NCBI GenBank assembly: GCA_963969395.1
Contig: OZ017795.1
Span: 31,849,063-31,913,062 of the forward strand
Reading direction: 5' to 3'
Origin: Pseudoscleropodium purum
Lineage: Eukaryota > Streptophyta > Bryopsida > Hypnales > Brachytheciaceae
DNA length: 64,000 bases
This document shows, piece by piece, positions 22,380 through 35,159 of this stretch. The translations under genes and the position numbers were made by a program. The stretch's first letter is position 1. Each line of letters begins with the position of its first letter. Below the pieces are notes generated by a model, which saw only the letters and a list, made by a program, of their open reading frames with translations, had not been told where the DNA came from and made no database searches.

Positions 22380-25300
22380 ATTTGATGAAAACTAATGTCC
22401 CCTATGTTGTTTCCATAGCCAAAACAAAAGTAAAAATAAAATTTAATTTTAAGATTTTTTAAATTCTAAATATTTTAAGCACAAAAGAGTGCAAGGGCTT
22501 TATTGTTGTGTGATAGGTTGTGTTCTTAATACAAATAGAAAACTTGGTGCATAAAAGAATGAAAGGGCTTGGTTTATTGGCGTTTGATAATTCAATTTAG
22601 AATTTATGGTTTCTTAAAAATAGAAGATAATTTAATTCAATTTTTTAATTCATTAAAACTTTGAAATTCAATAACTTTCACATTATAGATCCAAATGCCA
22701 CACAACAAAATTTGTCCACCTTTTCCTTGCAAAAAGCTTTCCAACATTACCAAAGAAGCCATCAAGGACTTATAGTTTTTTAGATCCTAGTATATCAAAC
22801 AAAACAAAACTAACAAACAACCCATTTTAAAGTATAGATTAGTATACCTTATGTTGCTACCATAGTCAAAATGAACATAAAAGTAATTAATTTTCTAGTT
22901 TTTTAATTCATAAAAAATTTAAAATTCAACAACTTTTACATCGTAGGTCCAAATGCTACAAAATAAAGCCTTTACATCCATAAAGAACTTTATGATGGTA
23001 CAAAGAATACAACTTGGGGATGCATGGTTCTAGAAATTTCACAATAAGAAACAAAATAAAACAAATAACTTAACTTAAGGTATGGACTAGTGTGCTTTAT
23101 ATTATTCCCACAACCAAAATAAAAGTAAAAGTAATTTTTTAATTTTTTAATTTATAAAAAATTCAAAATTAAATACCTTTCACATTGTAGGTCCAAATAC
23201 CACAAACAAAGTCCACACACCCTACTTCATAGAGAACTTTCCAACAATACCTAAAATGCAACTAAGGTATGTATGGTCTAAAAGATTTCACCATGTCAAA
23301 CAAACAAAACAATCAAACAACTCAATTTAAAGTATAGAAGATAGTCTAGTGTGCTCTATGCCATTACCACATTCCTAAATATAAGTGAAAATAATTTTCT
23401 AATTTTTTAATGCATGAAGGAGTGCAAGGGCTTGGTTGTAGTGTGAGACATTGCATTTTTGATTTGAATGGAAAGCTCTATATACAAAGGAGTGCAAGGC
23501 TCTACTTTGTGGCATTTGGACATACTATATGAAAGTTATGTTTTTTCTAAAATAAAAGATAATTTCATTCAATTTCTAATTTAAAAAAATTCATAACTTT
23601 CATGTGTACCATATGTTCAAACACTACTAAACTAGCACAAATAAAAAGCTTTCAATACAAAGGAGTAAAAAGACTTTGTTTTGTGGTGTTTGGACATGCA
23701 ATCCAAAAAGATATGGTTTTTGAAAAAGGAAAGATAAATTGCTTTAATTTTCTCATTCATAAATAAAGACTTTGAAATTCAATAACTTTAACACTATAGG
23801 TCCAATCATGACAAAACAAAGTCCACACACCCTTCTTTGCAAAGAGCTTTCTAGAAATATCAACAACTCTTTGAGACACTTTACAATTTGTTAGATCTCA
23901 ACTTATCAAACAAACAAAACAAACAATCTAACTTATAGGATAAATAAACCAGTATTCCCTATGTCGTTACTACAATCAAAATCAAAATCAAAATCATTTT
24001 TTTAATTTTTAATTCAAAAAACTTTGAAATTCAATAATTATCTTTTTTGCAATGAGTTAGAACAATACAAAACAAAGTCCATGCACCCCTCTTGCAAAGT
24101 TTTTTTTTAATAATACCAAAAACACAAGCAACTAGCACATGGTCCAAAAGATATATAATTTAGTATAATTTAGCATAAGTTAAGATCTAAAAATAACTAA
24201 AAAATCCTTAACTTTCACACCATAGGTCTAAACACTATAAAACAAAGCTTGTGTACTACTATACTCCTCTTTGCAAAGACCTTTCTAATGGTACTAAAAA
24301 TGCAATTAGAAGATATATAGTTCCGAAGATTTCATTGCAACAAACAAAAAAAACAAATAGCCTAATTTAATATATGAACTAGTGTACCCAGTGTTATTGC
24401 CATAGTCAAAATAGAAGTAAAAGTTATTTTTTATATTTTAATTCATAAAAAACTTTAAAATTCAATAACTTTCACTATACATTGAAACTCGCCTGCCACC
24501 CCAGTTTCCCATTAGTTCCCCCTGTCCTCTCTCAAAAAATTTGTGAGCCGTTGATTTTTTTGAAAAAAATGCTTACCCTCAAAATTGACGTTGATTTTTC
24601 AAAAAATCACAAGATGTTGATCTTGTGAAATTTAATCTGAACTGTTCAAATATAAAATACAAATATTGAATACAAATACGAATACAGGTACGGGTACTAG
24701 ATATGCGTACTGAATACATGCATTGAATACGGATATTGAATATGGATACAGTATTGGATACGGGATCAATTGTCCCATATTGTTTGTCAAGAACTTTAAT
24801 TCTGAAGATTACAAGAGGTGGTTGGAGTGAGGGGGGGGGTGAGATAAAAAAATTTTAACCAAATTCTAAATGATAGGTGGGGGTGAGTGGGGGTGGTAAA
24901 ATAAAAAATTTTAAATAAAATTTGAGGGGGGGAGTGCATAGTGACACAAAGTGTTACTATACACCTTGAGTGCCTAATAACTACATTACTATACATGACT
25001 ATATAAATTCAATAACTTTCACATTGTAGATCTAAGCACCATGAAACAAATCTTGTAAGACCTTTGTCTCAGAGAGCTTTCCTATGATATCAAGAACACA
25101 ATCAAAAGATGCATGGTCTAGGAAATCTCATCGTAACAAACAAAACAAGCAAACAAGCAAAACAAAACAAACAATCTAACTCAAAGTATGGACTAGTGTG
25201 CCTTGTACCATTACCACATCCAAAATAAAATGTAAAAGTAATGTTTTAATTTTTTAATTAAATTTTTTTGAATTTCAATGTCTTTCATACCATAAAGCTT

Positions 25301-25790
25301 TGTTGCAATGCTAAAGATTACATTTTTAGTACAAATAGAAAGCCTTGTGCACAAAAGATTGTAAAGGCTTTGTTTTAAAGCATTTGGACATGCAATGCAA
25401 AAAGTTAAATTTTTCCAAAATAAAAGATAATTCAATTTAATTTTTTTAATTAAAAATATCTCTAACTTCTACATTGTAGGTCTAAAGGCCATGAAATTGA
25501 CACAATTAGAAAGTTCTATGCACTAAAAAGTGCAAGGGCTTCATTTTATAGCATTTGGATATGTGGTGCTAATAAAAATTATGGATTTTTTAATATAAAA
25601 GATAATTTCATTCAATTTTCTAATTCATTAAAGCTTTGAAATTTAATAACTTTCACAACTGAGGTTCCAACAAAACAAATCTATACACCCCTTTGTGTGA
25701 AGAACTTTTAGGCTATACCAAGAATGACACCATATGCCTCACAATTTGTTAAATCTCAATGTATTGAACAAACAAAACAAACAACCTAAG
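22380..25790. repeat. Dispersed repeat A, copy 2 (longer array)
   Basis: The same unit phrases as copy 1 recur, with TAGGTCCAAAT-like words near 22687, 22945, 23190, 23800, 24225, 25030 and 25478. The part from 23109 to 25190 is colinear with 1-1540. Units upstream (22380-23100) and downstream (25200-25790) extend the array beyond what the window shows for copy 1. A 529-bp insertion splits it at 24476-25004. No coding content. Confidence 0.8.
24458..25022. mobile_element. 529-bp insertion in repeat A with 18-bp target duplication
   Basis: AAATTCAATAACTTTCAC occurs at 24458-24475 and again at 25005-25022. In copy 1 the corresponding site (about 1331-1348) holds this phrase once, so the intervening 24476-25004 is an insertion. 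Its content differs from repeat A: a C-rich start (CCACCCCAGTTTCCC), a degenerate array of GAATAC/GGATAC words (24655-24770), and G-rich runs near 24830 and 24880. An 18-bp duplication suits a SINE or LINE better than most DNA transposons, but no A-tail or tRNA-like promoter is evident. Confidence 0.7.
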
Positions 25791-25799
25791 GATTTTGAT

Positions 25800-27640
25800 C
25801 CTTAACTTCTAAATGCCCAAGGCTTGTTTTGAGCTTCTTGGAATTTGCTCTAAATTGAACAAAATGCCAACATTTTGATAAGTTGTATCAATTTAAATAA
25901 AATTTTAACTATACAAATTCAAACTAGACATGTTAAAGATTTAATTAGAAAAAAAACTAAAAAAAAAATATCACTTATGGAATGAAAGATTATAATGATT
26001 GACTGTGACGGTGTTAAATTTGCAAAAGTGATGTGAAATCTTTCAATCTTCTTTTCACAAGTCAAATCTAAAAAATTAATGACCAAAAAGATATGAGGTG
26101 AAAGGGCCTAACATGTATAACCTCAATCAATTTATGTCTTCTTAAAATCTACTCTATAATATGCTTAAATGAATTTTGAATATGATTTTTTCTCCAAGAT
26201 TTAGTATATTTGAAACTCATTTCCAAGAGCTCTCAACACTACGGGAAGTTAAGATTGCAATGGGTACCCTTGCACAAAATCTTCAATAGAAAAATCACCA
26301 TCATTTATTTTCAAGACCATATTTTTGATGCTAAAACTAGACTTCAAGAAAAAATTTCCAAAAATATAGACTAATAAAAATAGCAACTTGGTTAGTTTTT
26401 ATTTAACTTCAAAATTTTGTAAACACTATATTTAGGTGCCTCGGACATTTAGGGTTTTAGGAGTTAGTTGCCTCTTTTGAGGTGATAGTGATAGTGTAAA
26501 ACCATGTACAAGCCTAATAGTAGGGTAGTTAGTGAATAATTTTTGTACATGTGGTATGTAGCCATTGAACAAAAATCATTTCCAATTCCCTACATTCAAA
26601 CACTCAATCTCCAAATTCACTTCCTTCCTCCTCAATTGCTTCCTTCGTGCAACAAACCCTAAATTACATTGAAAAATTCAATCTCTCATTTTTTCATTTC
26701 ATATAAAATTTTTAAATTCAATCCTAAATCCTAATCTCTTCAACATTTTTTTCTTCAATCTCATGCTACTAAAATTTGTCTTTTTCATGTTGCTAAAATT
26801 TTCTCAAATGAATTAATTTGAATCCATTCTCTTAAATGAATTCATTTGAATTCATTTTATGAAATGAATTCATTTGAATTTGTTCTATAAAATGCATTGT
26901 ACAAAAATTTAATTAAATCCTTCAATAAATTTGTTTTAGTTATTTCTCTACAACTAATTACATTTTTCAAAGTCAATCATAATGCATAATTCATAAATCA
27001 ACGGAATTAATTAATTTGAATATTTGATTTACATATTACATGTTTATATGAAGAAGCATAAACAAAGTCCTATCATCACTACCACATACATATATACACA
27101 ACCAAATTGCATCATTATTGATTCCAAAAGGAATTATTATTTTTTTTTCGAATCATGCGGCTAGTGTGACTTCAATGACATTTTTTTTTTTCTTAATTCA
27201 CATTGCACAATAATGGAAGGTGGTCCTAGGTTGTTTTAATTTCATCTGACAGTTGCTATTTTTTCACTTTGGGCGAGGGATAAAAATAGGTTGTTTAACA
27301 ATTCTCAGGAGATAGTGGAAATCATATGTTTAGATATTGTGTCAATTGTTAAATTAAAAAAATATAAAAGCATTCATTAGAAGTCAAACTATTGTTGAAG
27401 ACCTCCTCTTTTCACACAAAATTCAAAGAATGGATAGTTATACTTTTGTTGTGCATGGAGAGATTTTTAATCATTCATTGGTTGAAAAACGGCCATGGCA
27501 TCCTTCAAGGGTTAATAATAGGAACAATGCTCAATTACTTATTTCATACGCAAATGGGTGTAAGCTACTTATCTTATGTGAAGTTCACGTTGAAGTCTTC
27601 CATGTGGAAACGTGGGACACAAACTGAATAACGGCGGATT
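25800..27640. other. AT-rich intergenic stretch, no gene seen
   Basis: No convincing frame. About 55 bp near 27365-27425 (AAAGCATTCATTAGAAGTC ... TTTTCACACAAA) recur near 43895-43955, so at least one dispersed repeat is present. From about 27600 base composition rises toward the xylanase gene. Confidence 0.5.
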
Positions 27641-28885
27641 TCTAGGTTTGACTAGGTATAAGAGGGTATCAGCAGGATCTCCGGGTATCGGAGGGTATCG
27701 ATGGATTGGGTCGTCTCGCACCTCGGGTTGGACGGCTGTGCTGTCGCCCTGTCATAAATTTAGGTCGTGTTTCCTTGATCCTCGCAATGATGAACCTTCT
27801 GTCATCCGCCACGAGAATTAGTCTTGCATGTGAGTTGTGAGAGGCTCAGTCGTTGCCAGGTATGGCTCTTTCCAATTTCGTAGATCTGCAGTCTTGGAAA
27901 TTTTCTTATGAAGTTATTTAAGTAACGATGTTTTTTTCTGGCCGAACGCAGCCGATTGTGTAGGGAATTGAAGGGATAATTATGAAGAGAGCTCGATGAT
28001 CGAGAGTCTTTTCTTGTTCGGATTGCCTATTCGTGATCGAGCTGATGAATTGTAGATTGAATGATCAGTGAGAATTCTCTCGTTGTGTGTGTTGCTGAGG
28101 AAAACTGAGAGCCTGACACCAAGTGTGTTGAGAGGTGAAGGGAATTTCGGTGTTTCTGATGGTTAGAATTTGTACGCATGCAGCGTTCAGGTGTGATTGA
28201 AAATAGCTCCACCAAGGGGAGTGATTTGATGACTGCCGATCTTGCTGCTGAATTTTGGAATGCTTGCTGAGGATTGTGGAGTTAATAGTGATCCTTCGAT
28301 CCCAATTTTTGCAATCGCTATTTTAGCAAAGGACCTTTGTAAGTAGCTTTGTAGAATTGTGACCTAATTGGATTCGATGTGGCGGACTGCTGTTGAGAAG
28401 TTGGCGTTGGTGCTATTATTATGATTCATGCGGGAAAATTTGGAAAATATAATTTTTATTCGATTTCTTGATGATCATTTATTGAGTGAAGAGGTGGTAT
28501 TTGCGCATTATGCATTTTGATCCTCAGTATCGCGCGGCTTGCTTTGGTTTATTCTTCCACAGTAGGTATTGCATTCGTTATTGAGTCGATCCACCTGATG
28601 TTTGTGCGGAGCTGTATGTACGTGTTGCATTTGCCTTTGCTGGTATAGGTGAAGTTCAATTGAGTTCTCTTTCCAAGCAATTTTGAGAAGGGAAGGTGCA
28701 ATTGGTATCGGGAGCTTCCTCAATTCTGCTCTGCACTGCCAAAGCTACAATTATTACAGGGAAAATCTGATATAGGGATTTAGACTGTCAAAGTTCCCAA
28801 TGTTTTTTAGAATTTTTTTTGTTGATAATTCTCAGAAGTGTTCAGTATTCCAGCTGCTTGAATTCTAGTGGCAACAGTAGCCGTC
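27640..28885 (+). promoter_or_regulatory. Probable promoter and 5' leader of the GH10 gene
   Basis: This block is less AT-rich than the upstream intergenic DNA and contains only short frames. GGGTATC recurs three times at about 27665-27705. I found no upstream coding exon or signal-peptide-like frame, so I treat it as promoter and untranslated leader. The transcription start cannot be placed. Confidence 0.4.
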
Positions 28886-31800
28886 ATGGCTGGGGCGAAT
28901 AATTTGATTGTCAACCCTTCATTCATATGGGGCTCAGACCATGGCTGGCAGCCCCTGTGCTGCTCGATGTCAATTAGCGATGTTCTCCCTCAATGCGGAG
29001 GCCCGCCGAGTGGACATCCATTTTATTGCATTGCGCAAAATCGTACTCAATTGTGGCAGGGTATTGCACAAGATATCACTCGTCGATTGAAGGTTCGAAT
29101 CTTACACCAAGCGCTGAAATCTAGCTTAAGAATGCATATATGTTTTACATCCACTGCTGTGCTTCGTGATAATACGTCACTATCTGATACCTCGTGCTGT
29201 CCGAAAGATGAAATTTCAAATTGTTAAGATGGATTGGATGCGATTAGTCTTGTCACTTATTACGCTCCTCACTCTCCATCTAGGCAGGTGTGGAGTACAA
29301 AGTCGAAGCTTGCGTTTCCATTTCTGGTGATGTAGAGCTAGCCGATGTGCGGGCTACAGTAAAGCTTGAGAATGCAGGGGGCCAGGTCACTTACTCTACA
29401 CTTGCCAGGTGCGTATGCGCTGCTGGACCTTGCAAAGTGAATTGTTCACGAATACCCTGAAGAAGTTGAAGGAAAGTGATTTTGTGGCGGGTTTATTAGA
29501 GTTGTTTCGAAGTATAATGGTGCCATTGAATCTGATAGAGGTAGGATGATTGTAGCAGAGAGTGGGTGACTGTTGTTTTTCTGCTAGCTGCATGATGTGA
29601 ACTCCCTGGTTCTTCGTTTTCGGTTAATCTTGGTGCATTTCATGTTCTCACCATGTGCTTCTCAATATTCTCTAGTGATACTGTCATGTGAAGATAACCA
29701 GCATGTCTTATGTAGTACATTTTCTGAATGCAGCGGGCCAGTGTCGAAACGACAATGGGCGTTGTTAAAAGGCAAGATGGAAGTGATTGTGGCACCTGTT
29801 AAAGCTTTAGTGTACTTGGAAGGACCTCCCGTGGGGATAGATATACTTGCCAGCTCTTTCTCTATCGTACCATCAAAGCCGGAACCTGTAAGTTCCGCTA
29901 GCTCAATGCCATTCACAGTATCTAGGTTTTATTTTGTTTCATGACTTTCATCATTGCGATGGGCAGTCGGTTTCTTCAAGGTCTATATAAAGGATTTTTC
30001 GATTTTTTGGTCGACTGTTATCACCAAGTGATGGGATACTTTTGATTGACATACCAGGATTCTGCCACCATACATTGCAGGAGTTTTCTTTTAAAGAACC
30101 TAAGGAGGTGGACGTGGAGGGGAATGTCCTTGTCAACCCAACTTTCAACACTGGAATCCAGGGATGGTCAGGGATCTGCTGCAAAGTCATCCATTCGGGT
30201 TTCCATGGATGGAAAGGCATTATGGGGCCAAGGGGAAAACCTTTCGCCTTAGCTCTGGACAGGGCAGAGGGATGGCAGGGTATCGAGCAAGACATCACTG
30301 CCCTAGTGCAGTCTGATGAAACCTACCTTGTGGTAGCAATAGTCCGCACTGCTGGGAAACCTCATGAAGGAGCCAATGTGTTGGCCACAGTTCGACTTGA
30401 ATATAAAGGCTCCATCACACGCTACTTACCTGTTGGAAGGTATGCATCTTCTTCTGTCTCGAAAGTGTTTATTTCTGACTTTGACTACAGTCCCATTTTT
30501 TGTTTTATCCAAATGCTGGCGTGACTGTAAGGGTACTTGTTCCTTCTTTATCTATGAATCGAAAGCACTCTAATCTGATGAAGTTGGGTTATTATTAGCA
30601 TTTTATTCCTGTTCATTATGATCACACCTTTGTGAGTTATGAACTGATTTATTCCTGATGTAATGTTGACAAGCTGCTAGGGTGAAGGCATCAAGCATAG
30701 AGTGGGTTATGCTTGAAGGCAAGCTTCATCTGGACGGACACCATCAAAAGGCAGTCTTCTATTTAGAGGGGCCTCCGCATGGTGTAGATTTACTGATATC
30801 TACAGTTATTATCAAGCATGCTACTCCTCCGGGGTCTCAGGGTTCTCCTCTCAAGAAACTGGCAAGTACTCTTGTCAGTTGTTTTCAAGTTCGAAGCATG
30901 TTTACTCTTGTGTCGCTTTCCATCTTGGGTTGAGCCCTGCAGCTCACTCTAGAAGTTTAGATGTGATGATCTTTGCGTAGAAAATGCGAGTCTTCAGATC
31001 TTTTTTCGAAGTATTCATATCCAATTTCCCCTTGTTTCTAGATGTGCACCATGAACTGATTAGATACTAAATTGGCTTCTCTGCTTTTTGCTTCTTATTA
31101 GAAGACAGAAGCTTCCGGTACAGGAGTCCGAGTTCTTGAAAACATCGTACGCAATGCAACCTTTACTCATGGGTTAAAATACTGGAAGCTCAGAGGGTGC
31201 AGAGGGTTCGTGTGTTATTGTTTAGAGAATCCAGAAGTTCTTCCGTTGGAGGGAAAGTGTTTCGCAATGGCAACTCAACGTACAAACACCTGGTCCGGTA
31301 TTGAGCAAACTATCACGGATCGGATAGATCTGGAGACTGTGTACGACGTTGTGGCTACTGTTCGCATTTCTGGAACTTGTTCCAAGGCGATTGTGAAGGC
31401 CACTCTGTACCTCCTAGAAGGTGACAATACCGAGCGTTACATCACTATGGGAAGGTTGGTGGTTTAGCAAAAATTCATCATCAGGGTGGGTTCTAGTACC
31501 ATTTGGGATTTGCAGATGTTGTGTTTCATTTTCATTTTCCATTCAGCAGCGTAAGGCTCAGCAAGCTTTCGGAAATCGTTTCGGAAATACGCTTGAATCT
31601 TACCTGATATTTATTATCTCTAGTTGTAAGTAGTGTAAATCATGCCACCATTTATTGAGTGTGGGCATGTGCGTTGTCATCCTTCTGATTTTTGTCAGTA
31701 AAAGAGTTGTATATGACTATTGGTGCAGCTTAGAAGCAAACGCGACAGAGTGGAAGCATTTGGAGGGGAGGCTGATATTGCAGAATGTACCAGCTAAAGT

Positions 31801-34800
31801 GTCCGTTTACTTGGAAGGTCCGCCACCAGGAACAGATATTCTGGTAGACAGCTTCGTTATCCAACCTACTGCGAAACCAGAGCCTATCAGACGCCCCATC
31901 ATTATGGTTGGTATTTCATGAGTTTATGCCGAGTTTGTTTCATTGAAAGCATCCTTAATGTCAGCATCTCCATCTGATAAGCTCTTTTTGATACAAGAGC
32001 AGTTTTGCATACTTAGAATGCTAAATACACGTTGAATGCACTCACTACCTTATGAATAGTTTGACCTCAAATTAGGTACATAGACAGGCTAAATATTCTT
32101 CGAAATTTTTTAACAAAGAAATCTGATTTTCACAAGCTTTCATTTTCAAATGCGTGCCTTCCAGTACTTTCACTTCGTGACTGTTTTTAGAAATTTTAGA
32201 GAGATATTGCAACCATATTTGGCTGTTTCTTCTTGGAACTCCTGTGGGACGCCCCTGCGATCAGGGTTTAGTAGTTCTTCGTAGAAGATATGATTGCTGA
32301 CTTTGTGCGTATTTGCTAACACTGGCGAACATGGACTTTACGGCAGAATCCAAAATACGGTGTGAATATAGTGGAAAACCACAACTTTCAACATGGTGTA
32401 AAACACTGGTTCGGGCAGGGCTCTGCACGACTGTTCATTTCCTCCGGGGCTCCGAATTGCGTCCCTCCAGCTGTTGCTCTGTCTCTACCATGCTCTCCTT
32501 GTTTGAGTGGAAATTGTCTTGTTGCTTCCGACCGGACACAGTGGTGGGAAGGTCCTGCCCAAAACATCACCGGCAAATTAGAGCTCTTCGTGGTCTATCA
32601 AGTCTCCGCTTGGGTGTGCGTTGGGAAATGCCATGGTAAGACTGGACAAAAGGTAAATGTTGCGCTGAGTTTAGATGGAAAATGGGTGACTGGAGGAGAA
32701 GTGGAAGTTGATGAAAATTCGTGGAAAGAGATAATGGGATCATTCCGGCTGGAGAATAAGCCGAATTATGTAATGGTCCACGTCCAAGGACCAGAACCTG
32801 GTGTAGATCTTATGCTTTCTGGTAAGGACCTTCTCAAGTGTCCCTCTCGAATAGTGAAGCCTTAACTTTGGCTTCTTAAATTCTGTATCTTTGTTTCCAA
32901 GTAGCATTCCAAAAATACATTTTCAGCTTTGTTTAGCTGTCAAAGAAGTAGCTCTTGCCAATGATTGGCCACTATTGTCTAGACTGCATTCTCTTACGTA
33001 TAGGTTTAGGAGATGTGTGGGTTGATGTTCAAATTTGGTGGCAGGATTGCAAATATTTGCTGTCGACAGGAGTGCTCGAATTCCAATCTTGAAGGCTCAA
33101 GCTGACAAGGTACGCCGGTATTGTTAGGATGACGCCAGCATCAGTATAGTGTTCTACTCTGGAAGTTGCTTATTGTTGTTCTCTGTGGCAGTGATGTGTT
33201 AACTTTCTCATATGTACAATTTCTCATAAACGTGAACTCTGCAGATTCGGAAGCGAGATGTAATTCTTAAACTACACCGACGAAGCAGCTTGGCTTTTCC
33301 GCCTGGCATTTGTGTGAGGATTGAGCAGACGAGTAGGAGTTTCCCACTTGGTTCTTGCATCAACCGTTGGAGTCTGGACAACAGCAGCTACACGCAGTTT
33401 TTCCTTCAAAACTTCAACTGGGCAGTTTTTGAGAATGAACTTAAGTGGAGTTGGACTGAGCCCCACCGTGATACTGTGAGTGGTTTTCCTTTTGTTATAT
33501 GTAGTGTATGGCGCTGTTTCCTAGCGCATGATGTCTACTTCCAGTATTGCCTCTGTCATTATAACTGCTAATAATTTTGTGTATTCTCTAGCTGATGTGG
33601 TTGAAAGGAAATTCCTGGTTTCGGGTCTGTTAGGCATGATGCCACTGATGGTTTTGTGCTAAGTAATTACCATAACAAGCATGTTGTACATTGAATTTCC
33701 CAGGTACTTTATCAACATTGTTATGTCACATTGTAAGTTTACTTGTGCTCACGATGATAATGTGTGGGCAGTTCAATTATAACGACGCAGATGAGATGGT
33801 GAATTTCTGCTCACAACATCACATACCTATGCGAGGCCATTGCATCTTCTGGGAGGACGAGAACAACTGCCAAGATTGGCTCAAAAAGCTCACGTCTTCA
33901 GAACTGAGAGACGCTTTGCACATTCGAGTGGTTGATGTCCTGAATCGTTACAAGGGAAAGTTTCAACACTATGATGTAAATAATGAGATGCTTCATGGAT
34001 GCTTTTATCAAAATCGGTTGAATCCAGACATATTGCCCTATATGTACAAATTAGCTCATCAGTACGACCATGAGGCAATTCTCTTTGTGAATGATTATCA
34101 TGTTGAAGATGGAGTAGATGGAAACTCCTCTCCCGATAAATACGTTAAACATATTGAGTGGCTCCTGAAAGAAGGTGCACCCGTTGGAGCAATTGGGGTA
34201 CAGGGTCACGTTGACACCCCAATTGGTCCTATCATTCGAAATTCTTTGGACAAATTGAGCAAGTTGAACCTACCGATATGGATGACTGAAATCGACGTTG
34301 CGGCAGCTAATGAGCATATCCGAGCAGACGACCTTGAGGTACAATTTACACCTCATAGCCTCGCTGCATTGGTTTCAATTACTATCTTTTTGTTGCTAAG
34401 AGCACAAATATTAGGTGATTAAGTAATCGAGGTTCTGATTGTTTCATATCTTTTTTGTTGTCATACTCGAGGGATTTGTCTTCAGGGTTCAGGTGATGGG
34501 ATATATTTACCCCTATGTGCCCGAGAATAGAATAGAAAGTCCACTTGATAAGCTAGTAGTTGATAATTGTAGCTTACGAACATGTTTCTATCGTGCAATA
34601 TTGTAGGTTATGATTTCGTCTTTTATTGGTACGTTTTTGTTACCTACCTCTTAGATTGTTTATCTCAACTCATAGAGATATACAAGCAGCCATTTCTGTC
34701 CACTTGGGCACGCGGGGTGAAGTTACAAGGCACGTAGGCTTGTGCTTTTATCGACTGCATTTATAATTTTCATACTGGGTTGTTGCTACACCCAACTAAC

Positions 34801-35159
34801 ATCATTCGTATGATATTTTGGTCCTTTTCAAGGTTATGCTGCGAGAGTCCTTTGCTCATCCTAATGTGGAGGGGATCATGCTCTGGGGTTTCTGGGAAGG
34901 AGCGTTGTCCAGAGAGAACGGTCATCTTATCGATTCTGACAACCGTGTCAATGCCGCTGGTAAGCGTCTCATCTCTTTGAGGGAGGAGTGGACTACCAGA
35001 CTTCAAGGAAGAACTGATGAGTCTGGGCAATTCCCTTTTCGGGGTTATTTTGGGCGTTACAAGGCTTTTGTAGACTTGGGGGAACTTGGTGAACATGCCG
35101 TAGAGTTTGAGGTTCTGAAAGGGAACAGTCCCCTAGTCATTGAGCTTTCCCTGAATTGA
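28886..35159 (+). CDS. GH10 endo-1,4-beta-xylanase with four CBM22 modules
   Basis: Twelve exons: 28886-29092, 29284-29408, 29734-29887, 30081-30439, 30681-30865, 31109-31454, 31729-31906, 32347-32821, 33045-33109, 33245-33475, 33772-34338, 34833-35159. They sum to 3,219 nt with all phases matching, giving 1,072 aa. CBM22 modules lie at roughly residues 5-160, 175-340, 345-510 and 520-676; each starts with a VNPSF/VNPTF-like strand and ends with YLEGPP or VQGPEP. GH10 follows (about 700-1030). The acid/base Glu is in DVNNEMLHG (E847) and the nucleophile in WMTEIDV (E948); MLWGFWEGA is also present. The closest known architecture is Arabidopsis XYN1/RXF12, an enzyme acting on wall xylan. No classical signal peptide is visible after the ATG (MAGANNLIVNPSF). 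It appears intact. Confidence 0.93.

Noticed and set aside
1..25790. Repeats A at both ends read as LTRs of one 25-kb retrotransposon
   Set aside because: Repeat A is internally repetitive, has no TG...CA ends and lies in a different order relative to B at the two sites. No gag-pol remnant lies between.
27392..27821. Overlapping short frames just upstream of the xylanase
   Set aside because: No signal peptide, domain or usable splice link to the first CBM22 exon; they appear to be chance frames in the leader or promoter.
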